From a virus, in the IMG/VR virus record IMGVR_UViG_3300006917_000131, positions 1-26,060 of that record: a stretch of 26,060 nucleotides of DNA. The stretch is one strand, 5' to 3'. The notes below the pieces were generated by a model. That model was not told where the DNA came from, did no database searches, and saw nothing but the letters and a program-made list of their open reading frames with translations. Made by a program: the position numbers and the translations under genes. This document shows positions 1 through 6,618 of this stretch, one piece after another. Numbering within the stretch: the stretch's first letter is position 1; each line of letters starts with the position of its first letter.

Positions 1-1028
1 CCCCGTCGCATGGAGTCGGAACACAACCGAACAGTTTCCCGCCAGTAGCCCAGTAGCCACTGGTCGTAATGGGGGTAGGTCTGTATGCTCTGGTTTTCGC
101 TAGGGTATATTTCCAAGTCAAAATACGGCGGACTGAACAGTACGGCATCCACCCGACCACCGTAACGATCCAAGAAATCGGTTTCCCGTAACCGTTCGCT
201 CGGACACAGGTAGTGGTGCGAAGTTTTCTCTTCAGGGATCAGGGCAGATTCGTTCTGATGCCGTTCGTATTTCCCCTGTAGCCATCTACCGTTTTCTACC
301 ACTGTGGGTATAACATCGGTAGTCACATAGTGCTTGAACCCGCTGGAATAAAAGGCTAATTGATACGCATTCCATCCTGATACGGGTGCGAAAAGAGTTT
401 CACCGGTGAAAAGGCCATCAAGCATGGAAAGGTATGCTGTGGGATTGAAAACACTGGGTTTGTTTGCTCCAAACATAAAGTCTGTCCAGAACTGGTCGTA
501 TCCCGTGCTTCGGCACAAGCGATCAAAGAATGCGGGACAGGCAAGGCTGTTGCGGATCTTGAAATCCTCGAACGCTGCCCGAATCAAACCCAAGCAGTAT
601 TCGCTGTCGTTGCTGTACAGTTTCTTTGTTCCGTAGAACTCCCTGAAGTTCAGGTTTTTACAAATCCGTCCGTAACTGCTGCGGTGTCGTCCGTCAAAGA
701 TTCCATCGGTGGGAATAGGGGAATGGGGAACATGGAAATAGTGCTCCAGTGGTTCGTCAAGGGAAGCGTATTTGGTGAACCATCGCTCTAGTGCGGCTTC
801 GGCATCCGTGACAAGTATTTGGTACAGCCGCTGCTTGAAAAGCGGAAGCCGCTCTTCACGGCCATCGCCCCGAGACACACGACGGATAAACTCGTCTATT
901 CCGCAGCGCACCGCAAAGGTTCCGCTGGTGTCTGAGATGTCTAGTACCGAGAGTTCAGAGCAAAACTCCTCGTACGACACACGGCGTAGGCGAAACATTC
1001 CCAAAAAATCTGCGAGCGTGAATATCAT
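1..1028 (-). CDS. DNA methyltransferase (N4-cytosine/N6-adenine type), C-terminus beyond window
   Basis: The reading frame opens with ATG at 1028 and stays open to base 1, giving 342 residues before the window edge. The signature is an SPPY motif at residues 299-302 (catalytic motif IV of amino-methyltransferases), followed by a Y-P-x-Y-D-x-W stretch. A motif-I-like strand-loop (LFAPVSGW near residue 212, ending in a TTD acidic turn) precedes it, so the order is SAM-binding region and then catalytic region. The roughly 200-residue N-terminus has no motif I recognise. Such enzymes in phages methylate the genome at short sites, usually against host restriction. The gene lies downstream of the tRNA block on the same strand, with only 4 nt between its ATG and the 3' end of tRNA-Gln. 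Base versus site specificity cannot be read from this part. The family call is good; the exact target is unknown. Confidence 0.75.
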   Translation of the reverse strand, partial: MIFTLADFLGMFRLRRVSYEEFCSELSVLDISDTSGTFAVRCGIDEFIRRVSRGDGREERLPLFKQRLYQILVTDAEAALERWFTKYASLDEPLEHYFHVPHSPIPTDGIFDGRHRSSYGRICKNLNFREFYGTKKLYSNDSEYCLGLIRAAFEDFKIRNSLACPAFFDRLCRSTGYDQFWTDFMFGANKPSVFNPTAYLSMLDGLFTGETLFAPVSGWNAYQLAFYSSGFKHYVTTDVIPTVVENGRWLQGKYERHQNESALIPEEKTSHHYLCPSERLRETDFLDRYGGRVDAVLFSPPYFDLEIYPSENQSIQTYPHYDQWLLGYWRETVRLCSDSMRR

Positions 1029-1032
1029 CTAA

Positions 1033-1103
1033 TTCCCTTGCTTGGATTCGAACCAAGAAATAGAGATCCAAAGTCTCCAGTGATACCGTTTCACCACAAG
1101 GGA
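1033..1103 (-). tRNA. tRNA-Gln (UUG)
   Basis: The acceptor stem TCCCTTG/CAAGGGA is a perfect 7 bp. The D-arm is GTG/CAC and the anticodon stem GGAGA/TCTCT has one G-U pair. The loop CTTTGGA places anticodon TTG at 34-36. The T-arm is CTTGG-TTCGAAT-CCAAG. The CCA end is not encoded. It is the last RNA of the block, 4 nt before the methyltransferase start codon. Confidence 0.9.
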
Positions 1104-1105
1104 AA

Positions 1106-1129
1106 GGAAGAAGTGGGATTCGAACCCGC
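1106..1129 (-). pseudogene. Orphan tRNA 3' half (T-arm plus acceptor strand)
   Basis: A perfect T-arm (GCGGG, loop TTCGAAT, CCCAC has one relaxed pair) is followed by TTCTTCC, which looks like a 3' acceptor strand. There is no D-arm, anticodon arm or matching 5' strand. Only 11 nt separate it from the encoded CCA of tRNA-Ser. The TTCTTCC strand could pair 6 of 7 positions with the 5' acceptor strand of tRNA-Ser (one G-U), so it may be the remnant of a duplicated tRNA. Confidence 0.6.
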
Positions 1130-1140
1130 TATTAGTTAAT

Positions 1141-1227
1141 TGGCGGAAGATAATGGAATCGAACCATCATCGCTTTCACGGTGGGGTGGTTTTCAAGACC
1201 ACTTGTGCGCCATGCACCCTATCCTCC
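1141..1227 (-). tRNA. tRNA-Ser (UGA), CCA encoded
   Basis: The acceptor GGAGGAT/ATCTTCC pairs over 7 bp with one G-U. The anticodon stem GTGGT/ACCAC encloses loop CTTGAAA with anticodon TGA. There is an extended variable region of about 17 nt, as expected for a class II tRNA-Ser. The T-arm is GATGG-TTCGATT-CCATT, the discriminator is G as in Ser tRNAs, and CCA is encoded (1141-1143). Confidence 0.9.
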
Positions 1228-1231
1228 GTAA

Positions 1232-1302
1232 TGGACTCACGGGGATTCGAACCCCGAATCCCGCCTTGCAAAGGCGGTGTGATCCCGTTTCACCATGAGC
1301 CC
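1232..1302 (-). tRNA. tRNA-Ala (UGC)
   Basis: The acceptor GGGCTCA/TGAGTCC pairs over 7 bp and includes the G3-U70 wobble that identifies alanine tRNAs. The anticodon stem CCGCC/GGCGG encloses loop TTTGCAA (anticodon TGC). The T-arm is CGGGG-TTCGAAT-CCCCG and the discriminator is A. CCA is not encoded. Confidence 0.93.
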
Positions 1303-1305
1303 GTA

Positions 1306-1378
1306 TAGGAGCGGTGGGAGTCGAACCCACACTGCCATGATCTTAAGTCGTGTGCCTCTGCCATTGGGCTACGCTCCC
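1306..1378 (-). tRNA. tRNA with Leu anticodon UAA but a short variable loop
   Basis: This is a 73-nt cloverleaf: acceptor GGGAGCG/CGCTCCT with a G1-U72 pair, D-stem GCC/GGC, anticodon stem CACGA/TCATG with a C-A mismatch in the middle, loop CTTAAGA (anticodon TAA), a 5-nt variable loop and T-arm GTGGG-TTCGACT-CCCAC. The anticodon reads UUA (Leu), yet bacterial tRNA-Leu normally has a long variable arm. G at position 37 is also unusual next to A36. It lies 4 nt downstream of the tmRNA. It is a tRNA by structure; its charging identity is uncertain. Confidence 0.8.
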
Positions 1379-1382
1379 ATAG

Positions 1383-1712
1383 TGGAGTCGGGGGGATTCG
1401 CACCCCCGTCTAGATCTACATCGGAAACAAACATCTACGAAACCTAGTCCATGCTTTATACAGTGATTGGGCATGGACACCCGCTCACAGTTTATGAATC
1501 GTTAGTTTTGGTTGTGTTACGATCCCTAGCACAACCTATCCGATGATCCAGGTGGGGTAAGTATCGGAGTCCTTACCCCACCTTTGCCGCTTCAAGCAGC
1601 GAGACGATAATTGGTATTAGCAGTTATCTTTTGACCGATTTGAACAGAGCACTTCGATCAACTCTGGTTCGCCGTTTGTTTCTTACTTAGCCTATCGATT
1701 CTGTTCGACCCC
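1383..1712 (-). ncRNA. ssrA: tmRNA (transfer-messenger RNA), complete
   Basis: tmRNA rescues ribosomes stalled on broken messages and tags the nascent protein for proteolysis. All standard parts are visible. The acceptor GGGGTCG/CGACTCC has the G3-U70 pair read by alanyl-tRNA synthetase. The T-arm is GGGGG-TGCGAAT-CCCCC. Helix P2 contains GAAACAAAC/GTTTGTTTC (9 bp). PK1 is CAGAG/CTCTG with TTGATCGA/TCGGTCAA. After the tag comes an 11-bp helix (GGTGGGGTAAG/CTTACCCCACC), whose loop pairs with ATCGGA (PK2). PK3 is GGTTGTG/CACAACC with GGATCGT/ACGATTC, and PK4 is GTGA/TCAC with GTCCATGC/GCATGGAC. The 3' end is not followed by an encoded CCA. The 5' G (1712) directly adjoins the gp32 stop codon, so the RNA is probably released by RNase P from the gp32 transcript. 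Confidence 0.96.
1592..1621 (-). other. tmRNA tag reading frame, peptide ANTNYRLAA
   Basis: The resume codon GCT at 1621-1619 begins nine sense codons encoding ANTNYRLAA and then TGA, just after the PK1 region. The LAA end matches the ClpXP degron of bacterial tags. As I recall it, the Thermus tag is ANTNYALAA, so this one differs by Arg for Ala at the fourth residue from the end. Confidence 0.93.
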
Positions 1713-2633
1713 TTATTCGTCATTGCGAGCAAGTTTCTCGAAATACGACATGGCATCGCTCGAAAATTCGTCCTCCTCGTTTTCTGTCTTGATCTCCTTC
1801 GCACTACGGGTCTTGGCTGGAGCCGACCACGACGAGTCTTCGTCCTCGTCTGAAGCCACCTCTTCCGCACGCTTCGCAGCGGCAGGATTTCCACCAAGCA
1901 CCGAATCGTACTTACGCTTCAGTTCCTCGTATGACTTGAACTCCTTTGGAGCAATGAACTCCTTCAAGGAATACTGACTCTTCCAAAGAGCCTCAAGTTT
2001 CGCATCATCTCCACCGAGCAGCGGAGCAGGAGCGGCAAACTCGCTCTTGTCGTAATTGATATACCCGTCCACCTTGCGAACCTTCAACTTGAAATCCGCA
2101 CCCTTCCAGAAGTCAAAGGGATTGACTGCCTGTTCGTCTTGGAACTGTGGGTGCATCTTCTCTTCAATCTTTTCAAAGATCTTCTTGCCGTACTTGTACA
2201 GGAAAACCTTGCCTTCATTCTGCGGAGCCGCAGGATCAGAGATCACAAGGATATTGGAAACATACGAAAGCCGACGCTTGCGGTCACGGGCAATCGTCTT
2301 GTTGGACTCAATACCGCTGTTCCACAACTCGTTGTTGCCCTCACATACAGGACACTTCTGTCCAATGGTTGTGGGGCAGTTCTCGATAAACCATCCACCC
2401 TTGCCTTGGAAGCCGTGGCTGAACTGCCGAATCCACGGAATGTCTTCTCCCTCGGGTGCGGGCAGGAAACGAATCACGGCATAGCCATTGCTCGTTTTGT
2501 CCAGAGTGGGCTTCCAAATACGATTGTCTTCGTAAAGGTCTGCTCCACCACTGCCCTTCTTCAGTTTTTCGGCTTCGTTCAGTAGCCGCTTCATGTTGTC
2601 TTGGGAATTCTTTTTCAGGTCTTTGAAACTCAT
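1713..2633 (-). CDS. 32: Single-stranded DNA-binding protein gp32
   Basis: This 306-residue homologue of T4 gp32 (301 aa) coats single-stranded DNA in replication, recombination and repair. A basic N-terminal segment for cooperative binding (residues 1-26) is followed by the OB-fold core with zinc ligands H73, C86, C94 and C97, in the same H-x12-C...C-x2-C order as T4. A basic K-R-R-L-S patch lies near residues 119-123. The C-terminal tail is strongly acidic (residues about 260-306); in T4 this tail contacts gp59 and other replication proteins. The GAAAGGAAA ribosome site sits 7 nt before the ATG. It follows gp59 and gp33 as in T4, and has its own promoter at 2695-2723. Its TAA stop is immediately followed by the first base of the tmRNA. 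Confidence 0.96.
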   Translation of the reverse strand: MSFKDLKKNSQDNMKRLLNEAEKLKKGSGGADLYEDNRIWKPTLDKTSNGYAVIRFLPAPEGEDIPWIRQFSHGFQGKGGWFIENCPTTIGQKCPVCEGNNELWNSGIESNKTIARDRKRRLSYVSNILVISDPAAPQNEGKVFLYKYGKKIFEKIEEKMHPQFQDEQAVNPFDFWKGADFKLKVRKVDGYINYDKSEFAAPAPLLGGDDAKLEALWKSQYSLKEFIAPKEFKSYEELKRKYDSVLGGNPAAAKRAEEVASDEDEDSSWSAPAKTRSAKEIKTENEEDEFSSDAMSYFEKLARNDE

Positions 2634-2694
2634 GTGTATTTTCCTTTCATGTACGATGTGTTTCTATATGTGTGTACGAAGTGTACTGTGTACT

Positions 2695-2723
2695 AGTATG
2701 TAGTACGAACGCCCGGAAGTCAA
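2695..2723 (-). promoter_or_regulatory. Sigma70-like promoter for gp32 and the RNA block
   Basis: The -35 is TTGACT (2723-2718) and the -10 is CATACT (2700-2695), with a 17-nt spacer. The -35 box overlaps the gp59 stop codon. It shares TTGACTTCCG with the gp33 promoter. Confidence 0.6.
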
Positions 2724-3352
2724 GCACCAACCTCCCACTCCTCTAATTTTTGTTTGATGATCCGCCGATACTTGAACGGATTTGATAGGAGTCCACGGGC
2801 ACGAAGAAACGGACGGTACTTCTCGCACCTTTGGTGGAAATTTTGCCAAACAGGATCGCCCTCCAATTTTCGTGAAAGATCGGGCACGAATCCCAAGATT
2901 TCGTCCAACACAATAAAAGTCTCGGGAGAAACCTCCCCACGAATAACACTCTGTAGCAGAGGGGGATGTTGTCCGGTCTCGGCACGAAAAAGCCAATCAA
3001 AGCCCCGACCCGATCGGGCCAGATCTTGGGATATGCGTGACATCTCTTCGGCAAACTCCTCCGAGAAGTTTTCCATTTTACGCTGCCATCGGGTCCATAT
3101 CTCTTCGTGTCCGCCTTCCATCATCTGTCCTATCCACTGGTGTGGGTTATGGGCAAACAGGGACACAAAGAAATCCACAGGCTGTGCCTTCAGGCTTCGG
3201 GACAGTTTTTCAAACCAGTACTTGTCGCTCCGTTTCAGATACGAGGCAAACGAAGTATTGGTTTTCCCGTTGAACTTGAAATAATCATAAGAATCTGTGG
3301 TGAAATGGAGTTTAATGCCCAGATACACTTGGTACAGATCGTATCCTCTCAT
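2720..3352 (-). CDS. 59: DNA helicase loader gp59
   Basis: The 210 residues align end to end with T4 gp59 (217 aa). They share the start pattern (D-L-Y-x-V-Y-L-x-I-K), R-S-D-K-Y-W-F-E-K-L near residue 41, A-H-N-P-H-Q-W-I-G near residue 67, and a late S-P-E-T-F-I-V-L-D block. gp59 loads the gp41 replicative helicase onto gp32-coated forks. The ATG overlaps the gp33 stop (ATGA), so the two are translationally coupled, and gp32 follows. This is the T4 gene order and direction. Confidence 0.92.
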   Translation of the reverse strand: MRGYDLYQVYLGIKLHFTTDSYDYFKFNGKTNTSFASYLKRSDKYWFEKLSRSLKAQPVDFFVSLFAHNPHQWIGQMMEGGHEEIWTRWQRKMENFSEEFAEEMSRISQDLARSGRGFDWLFRAETGQHPPLLQSVIRGEVSPETFIVLDEILGFVPDLSRKLEGDPVWQNFHQRCEKYRPFLRARGLLSNPFKYRRIIKQKLEEWEVGA

Positions 3353-3579
3353 AGGGGTAGCCGTGTGCCTTTCTCCTTTCCTTTTGCCCGTAGCAGGTTC
3401 CGTCCTGCTGCCTCGATTCGGATCTTTTCAATCACGGTTTTGTTCAGATGCTTGGCAATGGATTGGGGCTCGATTCCGAACTGTTCACATACATCCATGA
3501 CCGCATCCAAGTACGATCCATTCTTACCTTTGACTCGTTTTTCTATCTCTGTGGCAAAGTTTACTGACCCGTCAAACAT
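3349..3579 (-). CDS. 33: Late transcription coactivator gp33
   Basis: The 76 residues match the core and C-terminus of T4 gp33 (112 aa): Y-L-D-A near residue 23, then a V-I-E-K-I-R-I-E-A block followed by N-L-L, parallel to T4 I-I-E-K-I-Q-S-E-A and N-L-L. In T4, gp33 bridges RNA polymerase and the gp45 sliding clamp so that late promoters are activated. The shorter N-terminus is the main difference. The position upstream of gp59 and gp32 supports the call. It has an AGAAAGGAAAA ribosome site and a strong promoter at 3606-3633. Its presence fits the CATAAATA late promoters seen elsewhere in the window. Confidence 0.88.
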   Translation of the reverse strand: MFDGSVNFATEIEKRVKGKNGSYLDAVMDVCEQFGIEPQSIAKHLNKTVIEKIRIEAAGRNLLRAKGKEKGTRLPL

Positions 3580-3605
3580 GGGCGTTTTCCTTTCTGTTCT
3601 AGGGG

Positions 3606-3633
3606 ATTATACAGCACTAACGGCGGAAGTCAA
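3606..3633 (-). promoter_or_regulatory. Sigma70-like promoter for gp33-gp59-gp32
   Basis: The -35 is TTGACT (3633-3628), the spacer is 16 nt and the -10 is a perfect TATAAT (3611-3606). It lies 27 nt upstream of the gp33 ATG. Confidence 0.8.
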
Positions 3634-3650
3634 ACCTAATTTCATGCCCC

Positions 3651-3658
3651 TGTAAATA
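3651..3658 (+). promoter_or_regulatory. Possible late promoter for the virion protein
   Basis: TGTAAATA differs by one base from the T4 late -10 element TATAAATA and lies 51 nt before the ATG at 3710. A ribosome site GGAGAG sits 3 nt before that ATG. Confidence 0.45.
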
Positions 3659-3709
3659 TACATACCATTGCTAACCAAAATAAAAGCCTAAAACGGGACT
3701 GGAGAGATC

Positions 3710-6175
3710 ATGTCACAAACAGCGGCATCAATCGGAGCAGGATTTACAGGTAGTTATGTCGGGGGAGTATACAATTTTCAGGCTGCGGATAGGTCAATTC
3801 TAGGCAATGCTGCCGGAGCAACGGGAGTCATCCCCTACAGCAAAATGGTATGGGGTGGTAGTGGTGAGGCCAAGTTTGTAAACAACAACACGAACGCTCC
3901 ATCGGCTCTCCCTATAAATCTAACAACCGCTGAAAACCAGTGGTTGTATAATGTTATTTCAGACATGGATGGTGTTGTAACTCTTGCGAATGGAATTACG
4001 GCCATCAATATCACAGGCGTAGGGTTCTCAGGAAACATCGTTGTAGATTTGTCCCAAGGCGTGACTATATCTGGTGTTTCTGGTAATTTTAATCTTGGAG
4101 TGACTTTTGGAGCAATACCAGGATACACCTCTGGTGGCTATTTCATGGTCGGAAACTATGAAAATAATGCCGGACAGATTACTCCACTCACAGTCACTGG
4201 TGGTGTACAGATTGCCGGCGGAACGGTAAATGTCTCTGGATTTAATGGAATTATTAATTTCCCTGTCGCTGGCATCACGATATTTGGTACTCAGAACGAC
4301 GATTCCGTTTTAGTCACCTTTGAGGGATTGACTCTAGGTCTTGTTGGTGTCACTTTCGGAGCGGTTGGGACCACTTTTGGTGGAGTGACTTTTGGAACTG
4401 TGGGAGCCACATTCGGAACTGTGGGTGTTACTTTCGGTACGGCAGGCGTGACATTCGGAACTGCCGGTGTTACATTCGGCACGGCAGGTGTAACTTTCGG
4501 AGGAATCACTTTTGGAACAGCCGGTGTCACATTCGGTGGTGTCACTTTTGGCGGAATCACTTTCGGAACAGTCGGTGTTACATTCGGAGTTGCGAGGGTA
4601 CGACCAGAAACAGGCGTTACTTTTGGAGTGGTGTTTACTAACAAGGCAGGCACTCCACTAGGAATATCTGGATCTGAAGTTGTAGGTATGCCTGTGTTCG
4701 GGGTTTGCGGAGCCACAGCAATACGAGTGGAAATTGTAGGAGGATTGAGTGGAATCACGGTGTCTGGACTGGCATTCCCCTCTGAGTTTGGAATTAGTGG
4801 AGGCACAGTCACAGTATCAAACATTGTGGGAACCACTTTCGGTAGTGTGGTCATCGCTGGAACGCCCGGTGTTACTATTTCTGGAAAACTCATAGTAGGC
4901 TTGGACCAGACTTCATCCAACAATGTGGTAGTCGTCGGAAACCTGACCAGCAGACCAGTTTATAATGTGCCTGTTAACTGGAATGATGCTAGTGGAAATA
5001 GACTGAAAGACCATCTGTCTGGTCTTACCGTGGCATCAACAGTGTCTATAGGTGGACTCACTTTCACCTCTGGTTCCAATCTTCCTACCACATCCTTGTT
5101 GGGCGTTTCTTTCGGTGATGTTTCTGTTGGAAATGTTAAACTTGTAAACACCTCTGTTGCGATACAAGGCGATCCCAACAGTTTGGTAAATTATCCTGTG
5201 GGAGTTTCCCTAATAGGAATAGCAGCAACAACCGGAGTCCGAGGCGGAACAAACGACAGAGGCTTGGTTGTTGCTGAAAAGCCTGGTGCGCTCTTTGCTC
5301 TAGGCATGACCCTCAGCAACTTGTTCTTTGGTTTTACTACTAATCCCAGTGATAATATTGCTGGCTCTTGTGGTGGCGGTCAATACTTGTACCTGAAGAG
5401 CACTCCAGTATGTGTCACCACAAATTATTCTGGTCCAGCCGCCAATGGAACCATAAATGGACAAGTCAGCGTTCCTCTAAAGCAAGGCTTGTATGTTCAA
5501 CTCACAAAGTGGGATCTTATTTCCCATGTCCATGTGGGATACACGGCAAGTACCGTTCAGGAGTTCCGTCGTAATGCCCAAGTGCTACACAAGGAATACC
5601 AGATGGCTCCGATTTGGGCACATGCCCTGGACCAGTTCCGCCGATTCCCTGGAGTAACGGGCAATAATGGTCCAATACTGAACAACGATTTTGAGATGAC
5701 AGACAATTCTTGGCCTATGGATGGTGATGGTAGTGCTAGCATGACTCCAGTCCAAAAGCAGTATATCGGAATTATTGAAAAACCCACCCGCATATTCATT
5801 CCGTGCCGTGATGCTGGTGAAGTCTATGTGCTGGTAAACGGAGACTTCTCGGGACACGAAATAGGAGCAGGCTTCTGGGATTTGGAAACGAAAACTTGGA
5901 CTGCTACTACCCTGTACGAACGTTCCTACTACGCCAGTTCTTTCTACGGCTTTACTGCCGGCGAACCAACAATAAGCACTAGCGGAGTTCCAGGGGGTGG
6001 TGCTGGCAGTGGTGGAGAATACGACGGTTGGAGTGATGGTGGAGTCGGTTTTGGCCTCGTTGCTCCAGGAATTTCCGCAGGAACTTCTGAGAATCCTGGA
6101 AATCCCGGCACAGCCATTGCCCAAATACTTGCGGGTTACACCAACAACCCGTTCATACGGGTCTGGGGATACTAA
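3710..6175 (+). CDS. Large virion structural protein with GVTFG repeats
   Basis: The 821 residues are rich in Gly, Val, Thr and Ser and poor in charge. The N-terminal 200 residues contain beta-strand-like stretches with Gly turns. Residues about 213-307 hold fourteen T-F-G units spaced mostly 7 or 5 residues apart (GVTFGTA and GVTFGGITFG types), a pattern that suggests a beta-solenoid or fibrous stalk. A second beta-rich zone (310-540) has related G-V-T-I-S-G motifs. The C-terminal 280 residues are more globular and aromatic, ending in a Gly-rich linker and N-P-F-I-R-V-W-G-Y. I infer a tail fibre, adhesin or other surface protein. It stands alone on the plus strand and meets the minus-strand genes head-on at 6176-6186. 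No specific family is recognised. Confidence 0.8.
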   Translation: MSQTAASIGAGFTGSYVGGVYNFQAADRSILGNAAGATGVIPYSKMVWGGSGEAKFVNNNTNAPSALPINLTTAENQWLYNVISDMDGVVTLANGITAINITGVGFSGNIVVDLSQGVTISGVSGNFNLGVTFGAIPGYTSGGYFMVGNYENNAGQITPLTVTGGVQIAGGTVNVSGFNGIINFPVAGITIFGTQNDDSVLVTFEGLTLGLVGVTFGAVGTTFGGVTFGTVGATFGTVGVTFGTAGVTFGTAGVTFGTAGVTFGGITFGTAGVTFGGVTFGGITFGTVGVTFGVARVRPETGVTFGVVFTNKAGTPLGISGSEVVGMPVFGVCGATAIRVEIVGGLSGITVSGLAFPSEFGISGGTVTVSNIVGTTFGSVVIAGTPGVTISGKLIVGLDQTSSNNVVVVGNLTSRPVYNVPVNWNDASGNRLKDHLSGLTVASTVSIGGLTFTSGSNLPTTSLLGVSFGDVSVGNVKLVNTSVAIQGDPNSLVNYPVGVSLIGIAATTGVRGGTNDRGLVVAEKPGALFALGMTLSNLFFGFTTNPSDNIAGSCGGGQYLYLKSTPVCVTTNYSGPAANGTINGQVSVPLKQGLYVQLTKWDLISHVHVGYTASTVQEFRRNAQVLHKEYQMAPIWAHALDQFRRFPGVTGNNGPILNNDFEMTDNSWPMDGDGSASMTPVQKQYIGIIEKPTRIFIPCRDAGEVYVLVNGDFSGHEIGAGFWDLETKTWTATTLYERSYYASSFYGFTAGEPTISTSGVPGGGAGSGGEYDGWSDGGVGFGLVAPGISAGTSENPGNPGTAIAQILAGYTNNPFIRVWGY
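4349..4627 (+). repeat. In-frame tandem repeats encoding T-F-G units
   Basis: Diverged 21-nt and 15-nt units encode the fourteen T-F-G motifs. Units of the form (G)TTACATTCGG(A/C)AC recur with mostly synonymous changes, so the protein repeat is maintained while the DNA has drifted. Confidence 0.85.
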
Positions 6176-6186
6176 ACAAAAACCCT

Positions 6187-6618
6187 TTAGGCTTGGGGAG
6201 CGGAGGGGGGAGGTTGCTGATGCAGCCTCCCTTCTTCTATTCCTTTTCGGACACTTGAAAGCAGTTCCTCGATCTGGATCTTGCGTGGTTCCGAATTATT
6301 GTTGGCCTCGTAGTTCGAGAACCCAGGCATCTTGCGTGGACACAGGAGTACAGGGTAGTCCAGTTTGGTGTACTCGCCAGGCGCACCGTTCAGCCACTTG
6401 CCAGGCTTGTCCCCACAGCCGCAGTCATTACAGTAGAACCGTCCGTCCTGAACCTTGCTCGGACGCAGGGCAGGACATACAGGAACCGTATGCCCGTCAC
6501 CGAAACACGAAAGCATACGGACATCTTTTACCGTTGGGTCCGCTTTCTTGTCCGAAAGTCCCCGTGAAAACCTGGCCCGAAGATATGATGCCATCTGTCC
6601 AAATGTGGGAACCGTCAT
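6187..6618 (-). CDS. Cysteine-rich conserved phage protein
   Basis: The 143-residue protein has six cysteines, C38, C48, C63, C66, C68 and C93. C63-x2-C66-x-C68 sits inside a F-Y-C-N-D-C-G-C-G-D segment, suggesting a bound metal (zinc or iron-sulfur). W-L-N-G and Y-T-K-L-D-Y-P follow, then C-P-x-K-M-P-G-F-S-N-Y. The last 30 residues are polar and Pro/Gln-rich. The start ATG overlaps the stop of the exonuclease gene (ATGA), so the two are coupled. I recall similar Cys-rich small proteins in T4-like marine phages, but no function is known to me. Confidence 0.78.
   Translation of the reverse strand: MTVPTFGQMASYLRARFSRGLSDKKADPTVKDVRMLSCFGDGHTVPVCPALRPSKVQDGRFYCNDCGCGDKPGKWLNGAPGEYTKLDYPVLLCPRKMPGFSNYEANNNSEPRKIQIEELLSSVRKGIEEGRLHQQPPPSAPQA

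Noticed and set aside
1723-2585. Several plus-strand frames across gp32
   Set aside because: They are antisense shadows of a well-supported gp32 gene and have no recognisable motif or ribosome site.
4291-4923. Long open frame opposite the T-F-G repeat region, Pro/Val/Thr-rich
   Set aside because: It mirrors the codon pattern of the repeats on the other strand, has no ribosome site, and lies inside a clear plus-strand gene.
6176-6200. Possible terminator between converging genes
   Set aside because: Only a 3-4 bp CCC/GGG stem can be drawn before a T-run on the minus strand, too weak to call.
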